Origin: Halomonas faecis
Lineage (GTDB): Bacteria > Pseudomonadota > Gammaproteobacteria > Pseudomonadales > Halomonadaceae
Reading direction: 5' to 3'
Length of the DNA stretch: 64,000 nucleotides
Assembly (NCBI RefSeq): GCF_010993975.1
Contig: NZ_JAACZO010000022.1
Coordinates: 1 to 64,000 of the forward strand
Below, in pieces: positions 32,588 through 41,243 of this stretch. Made by a program: the position numbers and the translations under genes. Under the pieces are notes generated by a model. That model made no database searches. It was not told where the DNA came from and saw only the letters and a program-made list of their open reading frames with translations. Within the stretch, counting starts at the first letter, position 1, and every line of letters starts with the position of its first letter.

Positions 32588-34081
32588 ATGATGTTCGAGA
32601 GTTTCCTGAGCGGGTTGGCAGTGGTTCTCCAACCCATGAACCTGTTGATTTTGACGTCGGCCGTCTTCATCGGCTTCATAGGCGGTGCGCTGCCCGGCAT
32701 CAGTGGTGTCATCCTGGTCGTGATCCTGCTGCCGGTCACGTATGGCATGGACCCAACCGCCGCTTTCATGCTGCTCACTGCCATCTACGGCTCGACGGTC
32801 TTTTCCGGCCTGATCACCGCCATCCTCTATCGCGCCCCTGGCACGCCGGAAGCGGTAATGACCGCCTTCGACGGCTACCCCATGACACAACAGGGGCAGG
32901 CCGGGAAAGCGTTGGGCATCGGTGTGCTGAGTTCGGCCATCGGCGGCCTGGTGGGAACCGTTGCGCTGATCATCTTCACTCCCCTGCTCGCCTCGGTGGC
33001 CCTCAAGTTCTCCTCGCCCGAGTACTTCGCCCTGGCGATCCTGGGGCTCACCGTGGTGGCATCGCTGGGTGGTCGACTGATATTCGGCCTCATCGGCGCC
33101 ACTCTCGGACTGCTGATCGCGAGCGTCGGCATCGACCCCCTCACCGGCACCAGCCGCTACACCTTCGGGAGTCTGCACCTGGCCGAAGGCGTCGGCCTGA
33201 TCCCGGTCATCGTGGGGCTGTTCGCGGTCTCCGAAGTCATGAAGCGAGCCCTGGGCCAGGAGACCCATCAGCCGCTCAAGAAGGTCAGCGTGAAGATCTT
33301 CGACATGCCCATCTTGCGACGGATCGGTATCACGCTTTCCCGGTCGTCCCTGCTCGGGGTCATCATCGGCATCTTGCCCGGCATCGGCGCCAGCACGGCC
33401 GCCATGGTCAGCTACAGTGAGACGGTTCGTTGGTCCAAGCACCCCGAGCAGTTCGGCAAGGGGGCACCGGAAGGCATCGCCGCCCCGGAAGCCGCCAACA
33501 ACGCGGCTGCCATGGGAGCACTGGTCCCGCTGTTCGCGCTGGGCATTCCCGGAAGCGGTACCACGGCCATCATTCTGGGTGCCTTCATCATGCATGGCCT
33601 GCAACCGGGCCCCATGTTCATGATGACCAGCAGCGACCTGATCTATGCGGTGTTCGCCGGCCTGTTCATCGTCAACTTCATGATCCTGCTTTTCTCGAAG
33701 CCTTTCATCGCGCTGTTCACCCGACTGCTCAACATCCCCTACTCGGCTCTGGGTCCCATCATCGTCATGTGCTGCATCGTGGGTACCTACTCGGTACGCA
33801 ACTCAATGTTCGACGTCTGGTTGATGCTGGGCTTCGGCGTGCTCGGCTTCCTGCTCGAAAAAATCCGGTTCCCGCTGGTGTCGATCATTCTCGGGCTGGT
33901 CCTCGGCCCCATCGCTGAGAGCGAACTGCGGCGTTCACTGGCCATGTCCCAGGGCGACCTCGGCATCTTTTTCACGCGTCCCATCAGCGCCACCCTGATT
34001 GCGATCTCATGCCTGCTGCTGATAGCAGCCATCATCGTGCCCCTGCGCAAGCGCTGGCGCATCAAGGCGGCAACGACCTAA
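32588..34081 (+). CDS. tctA: TTT transporter large membrane subunit (TctA family)
   Basis: 497 residues; ATG at 32588 or 32591, both served by GAGGG. About twelve spans and the TctA signatures GALPGISGVILVVILLPVTYG and ILPGIGASTAAMVSYSETVRWSKHPEQFGKGAPEGIAAPEAANNAAAMG-type repeats (the two internal PGxG motifs). It forms the Na+- or H+-coupled channel with TctB. Ten bases separate it from tctB. Confidence 0.92.
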   Translation: MMFESFLSGLAVVLQPMNLLILTSAVFIGFIGGALPGISGVILVVILLPVTYGMDPTAAFMLLTAIYGSTVFSGLITAILYRAPGTPEAVMTAFDGYPMTQQGQAGKALGIGVLSSAIGGLVGTVALIIFTPLLASVALKFSSPEYFALAILGLTVVASLGGRLIFGLIGATLGLLIASVGIDPLTGTSRYTFGSLHLAEGVGLIPVIVGLFAVSEVMKRALGQETHQPLKKVSVKIFDMPILRRIGITLSRSSLLGVIIGILPGIGASTAAMVSYSETVRWSKHPEQFGKGAPEGIAAPEAANNAAAMGALVPLFALGIPGSGTTAIILGAFIMHGLQPGPMFMMTSSDLIYAVFAGLFIVNFMILLFSKPFIALFTRLLNIPYSALGPIIVMCCIVGTYSVRNSMFDVWLMLGFGVLGFLLEKIRFPLVSIILGLVLGPIAESELRRSLAMSQGDLGIFFTRPISATLIAISCLLLIAAIIVPLRKRWRIKAATT

Positions 34082-34102
34082 CACTGACTAGCGGAGACAT
34101 TC

Positions 34103-35299
34103 ATGACATTAGTGCTGGGTGCCATTGCCGACGACTTCACCGGCGCCACGGATCTCGCCAACAATCTGGTGCGTGCTGGCATGCGCTGCGTGCAGGTCAT
34201 CGGCGTGCCGGAGGCCGATCTGCCCCTCGATGAGGTCGATGCAGTGATCGTGGCCCTGAAGTCTCGCTCCATTCCGGCGGAGCACGCGGCGGCCGGCAAC
34301 ATCGGCCCGGTTGCCGACGCCCTGCTGGAACGGCTGGACGCGAAGCAAACGGTGATGGTGCCGGCCTTTCCGCTCAACGGGCGCACCGTCTACCAAGGCC
34401 ACCTCTTCGTCGGCGACCGACTGCTCAATGACAGTGGCATGCAACACCATCCGCTCACACCCATGACGGATGCCGACTTGGTGCGGGTGCTGGGCCGCCA
34501 GACCCCGCATGGAGTGGGGCTGGCCGCCCGACCGATGCTGGCCCAGGGGGCCGCGGCGACCCGCTCACATCTGGAGGCGCTGGCCGGCCAGGGGGTGCGC
34601 CACGTGATCTGCGACACGCTGGACGAGGATGACCTTCGGGTGCTGGCAGAAGCCGTGGTGGACCACTCGCTGGTTACCGGGGGATCAGGGCTCGGGCAGG
34701 CACTACCCGCGCAGTACCGCCACCGTGGCTGGCTGGCCGACGTGGCAGAACCGGGGCGACTCTCCCCAGCCACCGGCAGCGCCCTCGTGCTCTCGGGGAG
34801 CTGCTCGCGGGCCACGCTGAGCCAAGTGGCCCACTTCCTCGAACGCCACTCTCCCCGGGGCTTCGCCCTGGATCCCCTGAAACTCGCCGAGAGCGAGACT
34901 CACCTGGCCCAGGCGCTGGCCTTCGCCCGCCAGGCACTCGCCGACTGCGGCCCGGTGCTGATCTACGCCTCCGCCGATCCCGAGCGAGTCCAAATCACCC
35001 AGTCGGCCTTGGGAGTCGAACGCGCTGGCGAGTTGGTGGAGCATGCCTTGGGCGAACTGGCGCGGACGCTCGTTGACGAGGGCGTGGGGCGCCTGCTGGT
35101 CGCCGGGGGAGAAAGCTCCGGAGCGGTGGTCTCGGCGCTGGGCATCCGCCAGCTGCGCATTGGCGACCAGATCGACCCCGGCGTACCCTGGACTCAGGCA
35201 CCGCTGCCGGGCCGAAAGGCACTGCTGTCCCTGGCCCTCAAGTCAGGCAACTTCGGTGGCCCGGACTTCTTTACCCACGCCTTCGAGGTGCTGCCATGA
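34103..35299 (+). CDS. otnK-like: OtnK-type (DUF1537) four-carbon acid sugar kinase with internal deletion
   Basis: 398 residues. The family phosphorylates 3-oxo-tetronates or related acid sugars. The N-terminal domain starts GAIADDFTGATDLANNLV and the C-terminal nucleotide-binding domain ends VAGGESSGAVVSALGI, then LALKSGNFGGPDFF. Family members are about 420-430 residues. Here SRSIPAEHAAAGNIGPVA joins directly, whereas YgbK-type proteins have about 30 residues between, including FKYCSTFDST. The reading frame is kept. That block contributes to the acid-sugar site, so activity is doubtful. The stop overlaps the aldolase start (ATGA). Confidence 0.88.
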   Translation: MTLVLGAIADDFTGATDLANNLVRAGMRCVQVIGVPEADLPLDEVDAVIVALKSRSIPAEHAAAGNIGPVADALLERLDAKQTVMVPAFPLNGRTVYQGHLFVGDRLLNDSGMQHHPLTPMTDADLVRVLGRQTPHGVGLAARPMLAQGAAATRSHLEALAGQGVRHVICDTLDEDDLRVLAEAVVDHSLVTGGSGLGQALPAQYRHRGWLADVAEPGRLSPATGSALVLSGSCSRATLSQVAHFLERHSPRGFALDPLKLAESETHLAQALAFARQALADCGPVLIYASADPERVQITQSALGVERAGELVEHALGELARTLVDEGVGRLLVAGGESSGAVVSALGIRQLRIGDQIDPGVPWTQAPLPGRKALLSLALKSGNFGGPDFFTHAFEVLP

Positions 35300-35943
35300 G
35301 CGATCAAGCCATCAGTGCACTGCGCGAGCAGATAGCCACCTTGGGCGAGTCGCTGTTCGATCGTGGCCTGACCATGGGGTCCAGCGGCAACATCAGCGTG
35401 CGACTCGCTGACGGCGGCTGGCTGATGACGCCCACCAATGCCTGCCTGGGCCGCCTCGACCCGGCGCGCATCTCGCGTCTGGATGAGTGCGGCCAACTCA
35501 TCGACGGCGACAAGCCCACCAAGGAGCACTTCCTGCATACGGCGATGTACCAGGAGCGCCCCCAGTCCGGCGCCATCGTGCACCTGCACTCCACCCACTC
35601 GGTGGCGGTTTCCTGCCTGCCAGGCATCGATCACTGCGACTGCATCCCGCCGCTCACCGCTTACTACGTGATGCGCGTGGGCCGGCTGCCGCTGGTGCCC
35701 TATCACGTGCCCGGCGATCCCGCCTTGGGCGATGCCGTCCGCGGCCTGGCCGGTCGCCACAGCGCCGTGCTACTGGCCAACCATGGCCCGGTGGTGGCCG
35801 GCAAAAGCCTCGAGGCCGCAGTCTACGCCACCGAGGAATTGGAGGAGACCGCCAAGCTGTTCTTGATGCTGCAAGGCAAGAACCCGCGCACGTTGACCCC
35901 CGAGCAGGTCGCCGAACTCGAGGCTCGCTTTCCCCGGGATTGA
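35296..35943 (+). CDS. otnC-like: Class II aldolase/adducin-family protein (OtnC-like)
   Basis: 215 residues; the start overlaps the kinase stop as ATGA. Zinc-aldolase features: TMGSSGNISVR, the HLHSTHS metal-binding pair, VPYHVPGDPALGDAV and LLANHGPVVAGKSLEAAVYATEELEE with the third His. In 3-oxo-tetronate pathways OtnC decarboxylates the 4-phosphate to give dihydroxyacetone phosphate. The coupled kinase upstream supports the same role here. No OtnI isomerase is encoded nearby. Confidence 0.9.
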   Translation: MSDQAISALREQIATLGESLFDRGLTMGSSGNISVRLADGGWLMTPTNACLGRLDPARISRLDECGQLIDGDKPTKEHFLHTAMYQERPQSGAIVHLHSTHSVAVSCLPGIDHCDCIPPLTAYYVMRVGRLPLVPYHVPGDPALGDAVRGLAGRHSAVLLANHGPVVAGKSLEAAVYATEELEETAKLFLMLQGKNPRTLTPEQVAELEARFPRD

Positions 35944-35951
35944 ACGTCTCT

Positions 35952-36012
35952 CGGAGCTCGGTTCCGATGAATCGGTAGCGAGGCGTGAAAACACTACCCC
36001 CACCGAGCTCCG
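35952..36012. terminator. Inverted repeat between convergent genes
   Basis: CGGAGCTCGGT (35952) and ACCGAGCTCCG (36002) are perfect 11-base complements around a 39-base loop that itself holds CCGAT-GA-ATCGG. A further small hairpin (TATCGG-CAACA-CCGATA) follows. Position between the converging aldolase and chemoreceptor genes suggests transcript ending, though no T-run is present. Confidence 0.4.
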
Positions 36013-36075
36013 AATCGTCCCGTATCGGCAACACCGATATGGCACTGCCGGTCCGGCGACTGAACGCCTCGCCGA

Positions 36076-37782
36076 TCAGAACTCGGTCCACTCCTCGACA
36101 TCCTCCGCGGGCTTCTTGTGGCGCGGCTGAGGTTTGGGATCGACTTCGCGGCTCGCCGATGCGTGGTCATCCTGGTGTGACGACGAGTCGCTGGGTCGAT
36201 GAGTCAGCCGGGCTGCCGGCTGCGCCGCGGGTGCTTCCCGGTCGTCGATGCGGAAGGTGGCGATCAAGCCGGCCAGGTGCTTGGCCTGCTCTTCCAGCGA
36301 GGCGGCGGCGGCGCTGGTCTGCTGAACCAGCGACGCGTTCTGCTGCGTGACCGAGTCCATTTCGGTGAGCGCGCTGTTGATCTGCTCGATACCGCCGTTC
36401 TGCTCCCGCGTGGCGGTCGAAATCTCGCTCATCAGGGCAGTGACCTGACGGATCGATTCGACCGTCTCGCCGATGGTGGTACCGCTGCGCTCGGCCTGCT
36501 CGGCGCCGCTGGTCACCTGCGACGTGGTCGCTTCGATCAGGCCGCGGATCTCCTTGGCGGATTCCGCACTGCGGCTGGCCAGCTTGCGCACTTCTTCGGC
36601 CACCACGGCGAAACCGCGACCGTGCTCGCCGGCGCGAGCCGCCTCCACCGAGGCATTGAGCGCCAGGATGTTGGTCTGGAAGGCGATGGAGTCGATCACG
36701 CCGATGATCTCGTTGACGCGATTGGCGCTTGCGGCGATCTCGCGCATCACCTGCACCGTACGCTCGACTTCCTGACCGCCGGCTTCGGCGGTCTGCGACG
36801 CCGACGTGGCCAGCTTGTCCGCTTCCTGGGCCGTTTCGCTGTTGGTACGCACGGTACTGGCCATCTCTTCCATGCTGGATGCCGTCTGCTGCAGCGCCGA
36901 GGCCTGCTGTTCGGTCCGCGAGGAGAGATCCTGGCTGCCCGAGGCGATTTCCCCGGCCCCGGTGAAGACGTTGTCGCTGCTGTCACGCAACGACACCACC
37001 AGTCCCTTGAGCTTGTCCTGCATGCTCGCCAGACCTCGATAGAGCTGACCGATCTCATTGCGCCCGCGATCCTCGATCCGTTCGGTGAGGTCGCCCCCGG
37101 CGATGCGCTCGAAATGATCGACGGCTCGTCGCAGCGGAGTGACCACCACACGCATCATGCCATAACGAATCACCAGAACCGCCAGCAAAGCCGCTACCAA
37201 CAAGGTGACATCGATGATGCCGATGATGCGACTGACCCCGGTGACTTCATCGATCACCGTCCTGCCATGGCTCTCCGAGTCGTCGATGAACTCGCGCATG
37301 GCCGTGTCGAGGGCGATGCCCAGCTCGGCCAACTCCTCCTGGCTACGCATGATTCGAAACGGCGTCTCGTCGAGCAGCGGCTCCAGCCCATCGTTCACGT
37401 AGGCCTCGAACGCCTCGTCGATCGCCGCCACGTAGGGGGCACGCGGATCATCCGGTGCGACGTCCACCTCACGGAAGGCAGCGAACCGTTCACGCGCGGC
37501 GGCCAGGGCCTCCTTGGCCAGTTCCTGGTTCTCTCGCCCCTTTTCGGAATTGCCCTGGGTGCTCAGGCTGGCGTAACGGTCCAGGTGGGTCTGGGCACGC
37601 AACACGTTCACCTGAGCACGGTTCGCCTGGTTGGCCAGCTGAATGTTGGTTTTCTCGAGTTCATGAAGCGCACGTTGGCTAGTGCTGCTCGAATAAAAAC
37701 TCAACCCGCTGATCAGGCCAATCATCAGCACCAATACCGCCAGTGCTGCCGTCAGGCTCCATTTGATGGATAGATGCTTCAT
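36076..37782 (-). CDS. Methyl-accepting chemotaxis protein
   Basis: 568 residues, GGGGGAACG before the ATG. First span about 10-31, a periplasmic four-helix-bundle sensor (about 32-185, rich in [18 protein letters not shown]), second span about 186-208, HAMP, then a long coiled-coil signalling domain with the hairpin tip [23 protein letters not shown]. The protein ends EEWTEF, resembling the NWETF pentapeptide that tethers CheR/CheB in enteric receptors. A sigma-28 promoter lies upstream. The ligand cannot be told from sequence. Confidence 0.95.
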   Translation of the reverse strand: MKHLSIKWSLTAALAVLVLMIGLISGLSFYSSSTSQRALHELEKTNIQLANQANRAQVNVLRAQTHLDRYASLSTQGNSEKGRENQELAKEALAAARERFAAFREVDVAPDDPRAPYVAAIDEAFEAYVNDGLEPLLDETPFRIMRSQEELAELGIALDTAMREFIDDSESHGRTVIDEVTGVSRIIGIIDVTLLVAALLAVLVIRYGMMRVVVTPLRRAVDHFERIAGGDLTERIEDRGRNEIGQLYRGLASMQDKLKGLVVSLRDSSDNVFTGAGEIASGSQDLSSRTEQQASALQQTASSMEEMASTVRTNSETAQEADKLATSASQTAEAGGQEVERTVQVMREIAASANRVNEIIGVIDSIAFQTNILALNASVEAARAGEHGRGFAVVAEEVRKLASRSAESAKEIRGLIEATTSQVTSGAEQAERSGTTIGETVESIRQVTALMSEISTATREQNGGIEQINSALTEMDSVTQQNASLVQQTSAAAASLEEQAKHLAGLIATFRIDDREAPAAQPAARLTHRPSDSSSHQDDHASASREVDPKPQPRHKKPAEDVEEWTEF

Positions 37783-37827
37783 CGTTCCCCCGTGGCTCGT
37801 CTGTCTTCACTCTTAGCGGTCTAATGG

Positions 37828-37854
37828 GTATCGGCAGATACGACAAAAGATTGA
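37828..37854 (-). promoter_or_regulatory. Sigma-28 (FliA) promoter of the chemoreceptor
   Basis: On the minus strand TCAA, 15 bases, then GCCGATAC: the -10 agrees with GCCGATAA at seven of eight. The predicted start lies about 40 bases before the chemoreceptor ATG. FliA control is expected for motility genes. Confidence 0.7.
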
Positions 37855-37986
37855 GGGGGTCGCGTCGGTCTACGACGTTTGGCTAACACCCGACCGTGAT
37901 CCAACGGCTGCATGCCCAGCGACGTCGGAACGTTCAGTTCTCCCCGGGCCCGCACTTGGCTAGGATGAGAAGCTGTCAATCGGCGG

Positions 37987-38901
37987 ATGGCCTCCATGCT
38001 CGCGTCACTCGAACAGCGCACTCTCAAGATTTCCATCGTCGCGACCCTCGCGGTCTCGGCATTGGGGGTAACGCTGGGGTTGCTCGCCGGATCGCAATCG
38101 ATTCTCTTCGACGGGGTATTCTCGACCATCGATGCCGCCATGTCGGGTCTGGCGCTACTGGTGGCACGCCTGGCGGAACGTGAGGTTAGCGAGCGCTTTC
38201 AGCACGGCTATTGGCACCTGGAACCCATGGTGGCTGCACTCAACGGCAGCATTCTGCTGCTGCTGTGCTTCTATGCCTTCCTCAACGCCGTGCTGGGGTT
38301 GCTGGAAGGTGGCCGCGAGCTGACCTTCGGTCTGGCCATCGTCTACGCCGCGGTGGTCGCTCTGGTCTGCTTTGCCATGCATGCCTACGAAAAACGCATC
38401 AATCGCCGCGTCGATTCGGAATTCCTGCGCATCGACGCCCAAAGCTGGCTGATGGCGGCACTGATCACTTCGGCGCTGTTAGTGGCCTTCGCCATTGCCC
38501 TGATACTGGAAACCACGCGCTGGGCACATTTCACCCGCTACGTCGATTCACTGCTGCTGGCGGTTCTCACCTTGTGTTTCATGCCGGTGCCCATCGGCAT
38601 CGTGCGCCGAGCCCTGCGCGAGGTGTTCCTCATCGCTCCCGGCGAACTGGACAGCGAGGTGCACGCTGCCATGGCGCCGGTGATGGCGCGCAATGGGCTG
38701 CTCGAATACACCAGTCACGTGGCCAAGACCGGGCGCGGCCACTTCATCGAGATCCACATCGTCACCACGCCCGAGTTCGCCGTCGGCGAAGGAGTCGCGG
38801 TGATGGACGAGATCCGCGAGCAGATCGCATCCGGCCTGACACCGCCGCCGGAACGACGCTGGTTCACGGTAGCCTTCACCGCCGATCCGCGCTGGGTCTG
38901 A
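37987..38901 (+). CDS. CDF-family (cation efflux) protein with degenerate metal site
   Basis: 304 residues, six spans and a C-terminal cytosolic ferredoxin-like domain (GELDSEVHAAMAPVMARNG, then HFIEIHIVTTPEFAVGEG), the CDF architecture. In canonical members transport site A uses HxxxD or DxxxD in span 2 and HxxxD in span 5. Here span 2 reads FDGVFSTID, with Phe45 in the His place and Asp49 kept, and span 5 reads DAQSWLMAA, with Ser153 and Ala157 in place of His and Asp. It may not move Zn2+ in the usual way. An alternative start is the ATG at 37996. Confidence 0.85.
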   Translation: MASMLASLEQRTLKISIVATLAVSALGVTLGLLAGSQSILFDGVFSTIDAAMSGLALLVARLAEREVSERFQHGYWHLEPMVAALNGSILLLLCFYAFLNAVLGLLEGGRELTFGLAIVYAAVVALVCFAMHAYEKRINRRVDSEFLRIDAQSWLMAALITSALLVAFAIALILETTRWAHFTRYVDSLLLAVLTLCFMPVPIGIVRRALREVFLIAPGELDSEVHAAMAPVMARNGLLEYTSHVAKTGRGHFIEIHIVTTPEFAVGEGVAVMDEIREQIASGLTPPPERRWFTVAFTADPRWV

Positions 38902-39027
38902 AGCGTACTTGCAGGGCCCCCGCCTCGACCGGTGAGCCATGCGTTGCCTGAGAGCCCTTCATGCGTCGATACTCGAACGCATGCGCAGGGCTAGCTCGAT
39001 ACCGAACGGCTCATCGCCCTTGCGCGG

Positions 39028-39504
39028 TCACCGCTCATGGGTGACCGGAATGTCGAAATGCAGCACGTCTTCGCACGGACCACCCAGTTTCGAGTAGAGA
39101 GCGATGGCCGCAGCGTCGCCCCTGTCCGCCTGCACGAAGACCACGTAGGCGCCGCGCTCGAAGGCGATTTGCCGGATTTTCTGGATCAAACCGGTGGCTA
39201 TGCCCTGGCGGCGATGAGCCTCGGCCACCGCCAGATCGTAGATATAGAGCTCGCTGCGTGCCTGCTCGAACTTGATCAGCTCATAAGCGGTCAAGCCCCC
39301 TACCACGTCATTCCCGCTTAGGGCGGCCAGCGCGATGAACGTATCGCTGCCTAGCAGCCGGCGCAGATAGGCATCGTCAGGACGAGCGCTGCCGTACGTC
39401 TCCGCCTCGTCGAAGGCTTCGCCGAAGGTGGTCAGCAGCGCGTGCATCATCGGCACGTCCTGCGCGGTAAGGCGATGCAGACGAAAGGCATCCCGAGCAG
39501 CCAT
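39028..39504 (-). CDS. AAC(3)-I-like aminoglycoside N-acetyltransferase (GNAT)
   Basis: 158 residues from the ATG at 39504, AGGAG seven bases upstream. The sequence follows AAC(3)-I enzymes closely: FGEAFDEAETYGSARPDDAYLRRLL, FIALAALSGNDVVGGLTAYEL, KFEQARSELYIYDLAVAEAHRRQGIATGLI and YVVFVQADRGDAAAIALYSKLG. The acetyl-CoA loop (RRQGIA) is intact. AAC(3)-I acetylates gentamicin at N3. The gene is not in the integron and has chromosomal base composition, so it is probably native; activity on drugs is inferred. Confidence 0.85.
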   Translation of the reverse strand: MAARDAFRLHRLTAQDVPMMHALLTTFGEAFDEAETYGSARPDDAYLRRLLGSDTFIALAALSGNDVVGGLTAYELIKFEQARSELYIYDLAVAEAHRRQGIATGLIQKIRQIAFERGAYVVFVQADRGDAAAIALYSKLGGPCEDVLHFDIPVTHER

Positions 39505-39607
39505 GACAGTCTCCTGGACTTCTACCTGGCCTGTCCGTCGAAGCAAAGGCAAGGGGTGACCCTCGGCATGGCAGCATGCCTCCGTCCGGCATCGGCAGAA
39601 CCCGGAG

Positions 39608-39961
39608 TCATTCGTCCACGACGACCTCGAAGCCGCCATAGATCAGCCGCTTGCCGTCGAAGGGCATGGGGTTGGCATCGGGCTGCAGGCGCGGGTCTTC
39701 CATGACCTTGGCCATGCCTCGATCGCGCACATCCCGCGAAGGCCAGGTGATCCAGGAAAAGATCACCGTCTCGTCCGGCTGGCATTTCACCGCCATGGGA
39801 AACGAGGTGACCTTGCCGTCCGGCACGTCGTCACCCCAGCATTCCACCATCTGCAGGGCACCGTGCTCCTTGAAGACCGCCGCGGCATCGCTGGCGTGCT
39901 TGATGTACTGCTCGCGGTTGGCGGTAGGCACCGCCGCGACGAATCCATCGACGTAAGTCAT
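39608..39961 (-). CDS. DUF1428-family protein
   Basis: 117 residues beginning MTYVDGFVAAVPTANREQY, with VECWGDDVPDGKVTSFPMAVK and ETVIFSWITWPSRDVRDRG, the conserved DUF1428 pattern (ferredoxin-like dimer, unknown function). Its start overlaps the stop of the YCII gene as ATGA, so it belongs to the sigma-factor operon. Members often travel with DGPF proteins. Confidence 0.9.
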   Translation of the reverse strand: MTYVDGFVAAVPTANREQYIKHASDAAAVFKEHGALQMVECWGDDVPDGKVTSFPMAVKCQPDETVIFSWITWPSRDVRDRGMAKVMEDPRLQPDANPMPFDGKRLIYGGFEVVVDE

Positions 39962-40332
39962 GACTCTGCTCCCGTATCGCGTGGGGGTAGTTCCCGTACC
40001 GGACGCACCTCGATGGTGCCGAAGCGGGCGGGAGGAATGCGGCTGGCCAGCTGCACGGCTTCGTTCAGGTCGCGGGCCTCCAGGAGGTAGAAGCCGGCGA
40101 GCTGTTCCTTGGTTTCGGCGAAGGGACCGTCGGAGATCAGCACCTCGCCATCGCGAAGGCGCACGCTGGCGGCACTCTCCACCGGCTGCAGGGCCTGGCC
40201 GGCGAGAAAGTGCCCCTGGTCGGTCAGGCGCTCTACCCCGGCCAGGCACTCCTGGTTGAGGTCGTGCCACTCCTGTTCGCTCATGGCCTCGATCAGGCGC
40301 TCCTGGTAGTAGACCAACGCGGCGTATTTCAT
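39958..40332 (-). CDS. YCII-related (DGPF) protein
   Basis: 124 residues: MKYAALVYYQERLIEAM at the start and the motif LISDGPFAETKEQLAGFYLLEA, the DGPF signature. YCII proteins resemble muconolactone-isomerase folds with no settled function. Overlaps at both ends (ATGA) place it in the middle of a translationally coupled operon behind an ECF42-type sigma factor, the known genomic partner of DGPF proteins. Confidence 0.92.
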   Translation of the reverse strand: MKYAALVYYQERLIEAMSEQEWHDLNQECLAGVERLTDQGHFLAGQALQPVESAASVRLRDGEVLISDGPFAETKEQLAGFYLLEARDLNEAVQLASRIPPARFGTIEVRPVRELPPRDTGAES

Positions 40333-41168
40333 GATTCGCTCTCCTCGTCGTTCATCGGACAGCGTCCGGTCTGACAGCCGATCATCCAGTGCACCCCGAA
40401 ACGGTCGGTGGCCATACCGAAGCCCCGAGCCCAGAAGGTGGCGTCGAAGGGCATGGTGACCTGGCCGCCCTCGGCCAGCCGCTGGAACACCGCCTCGGCC
40501 TGTTCGAGCGCCTCGTATTCGAGGTGCACCTGGGCTCCCTGCGGCGCCTGGTAGCAGTCGCCGGCCATGTCCGCGCCCATCAACCGCCGGCCGCGCACGT
40601 TGAGCGAAGCGTGGATGATGCGATCATGCAGCTCGGACGGTGTGTCCCGGGCGGCCGGGGTCTCGCCGTAAGTGACCAGCGCCTCCAGCCGACCGCCGGT
40701 GACCTCGGCGTAGAAGGCCATCGCCTCGCGGCAGTTGCCGGGAAAGCACAGGTGCACGTTGAGTTCGCTGGGCAGACGAGCCTGGTCGAGATGCTTATCC
40801 AGACCGTGCCCCGGTTCGAAATCCTCGAGGCTGAAGTAGCGGCGCAGCTCCAGCGTGACGTCGCCGTCCTCGCGAGGCCACTGCCTGGCCCACTCGATGG
40901 CGGTCTCGAGCGAGTCCGCCTCGAGTACGGTGTAGCCGGCGAGCAGCTCCTTGGTTTCGACAAAGGGCCCGTCGGTGACCAGCAGCTCGCCACCGCGTCG
41001 TTCGATCCGGCAGCCTTCGCGGCTCGGTCGCAGGCCGTCACCGGTAACGAACAGACCGGCCTCGTCCAGCCGGCGGTTATAGTCCGCCATGGCTTCGAGC
41101 ACTTCCTGGCTGGGTAGCTCACCGGCTTCGGTCGCCTCGTCGGCCTTGCGCATCAACATGTATCGCAT
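40329..41168 (-). CDS. Fusion of a DGPF/YCII domain and a PhnB-like VOC domain
   Basis: 279 residues. Residues about 1-115 are a YCII domain (MRYMLMRKADEATEAGE, LLVTDGPFVETKELLAGY). Residues about 135-270 are a PhnB/glyoxalase-like domain (NVHLCFPGNCREAMAFYAEVTGG, then MPFDATFWARGFGMATDRFGVHWMI). Both parts also occur as separate proteins in ECF42 loci; here they are joined. The gene is 76 bases from the sigma factor. Confidence 0.9.
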   Translation of the reverse strand: MRYMLMRKADEATEAGELPSQEVLEAMADYNRRLDEAGLFVTGDGLRPSREGCRIERRGGELLVTDGPFVETKELLAGYTVLEADSLETAIEWARQWPREDGDVTLELRRYFSLEDFEPGHGLDKHLDQARLPSELNVHLCFPGNCREAMAFYAEVTGGRLEALVTYGETPAARDTPSELHDRIIHASLNVRGRRLMGADMAGDCYQAPQGAQVHLEYEALEQAEAVFQRLAEGGQVTMPFDATFWARGFGMATDRFGVHWMIGCQTGRCPMNDEESES

Positions 41169-41243
41169 CGGTTACTCCTTCATCGGCTGGTTGCTTCCTC
41201 GAGTCGCACGAGGCGCGGACGAATCGACAACGAAGGCGAATTT

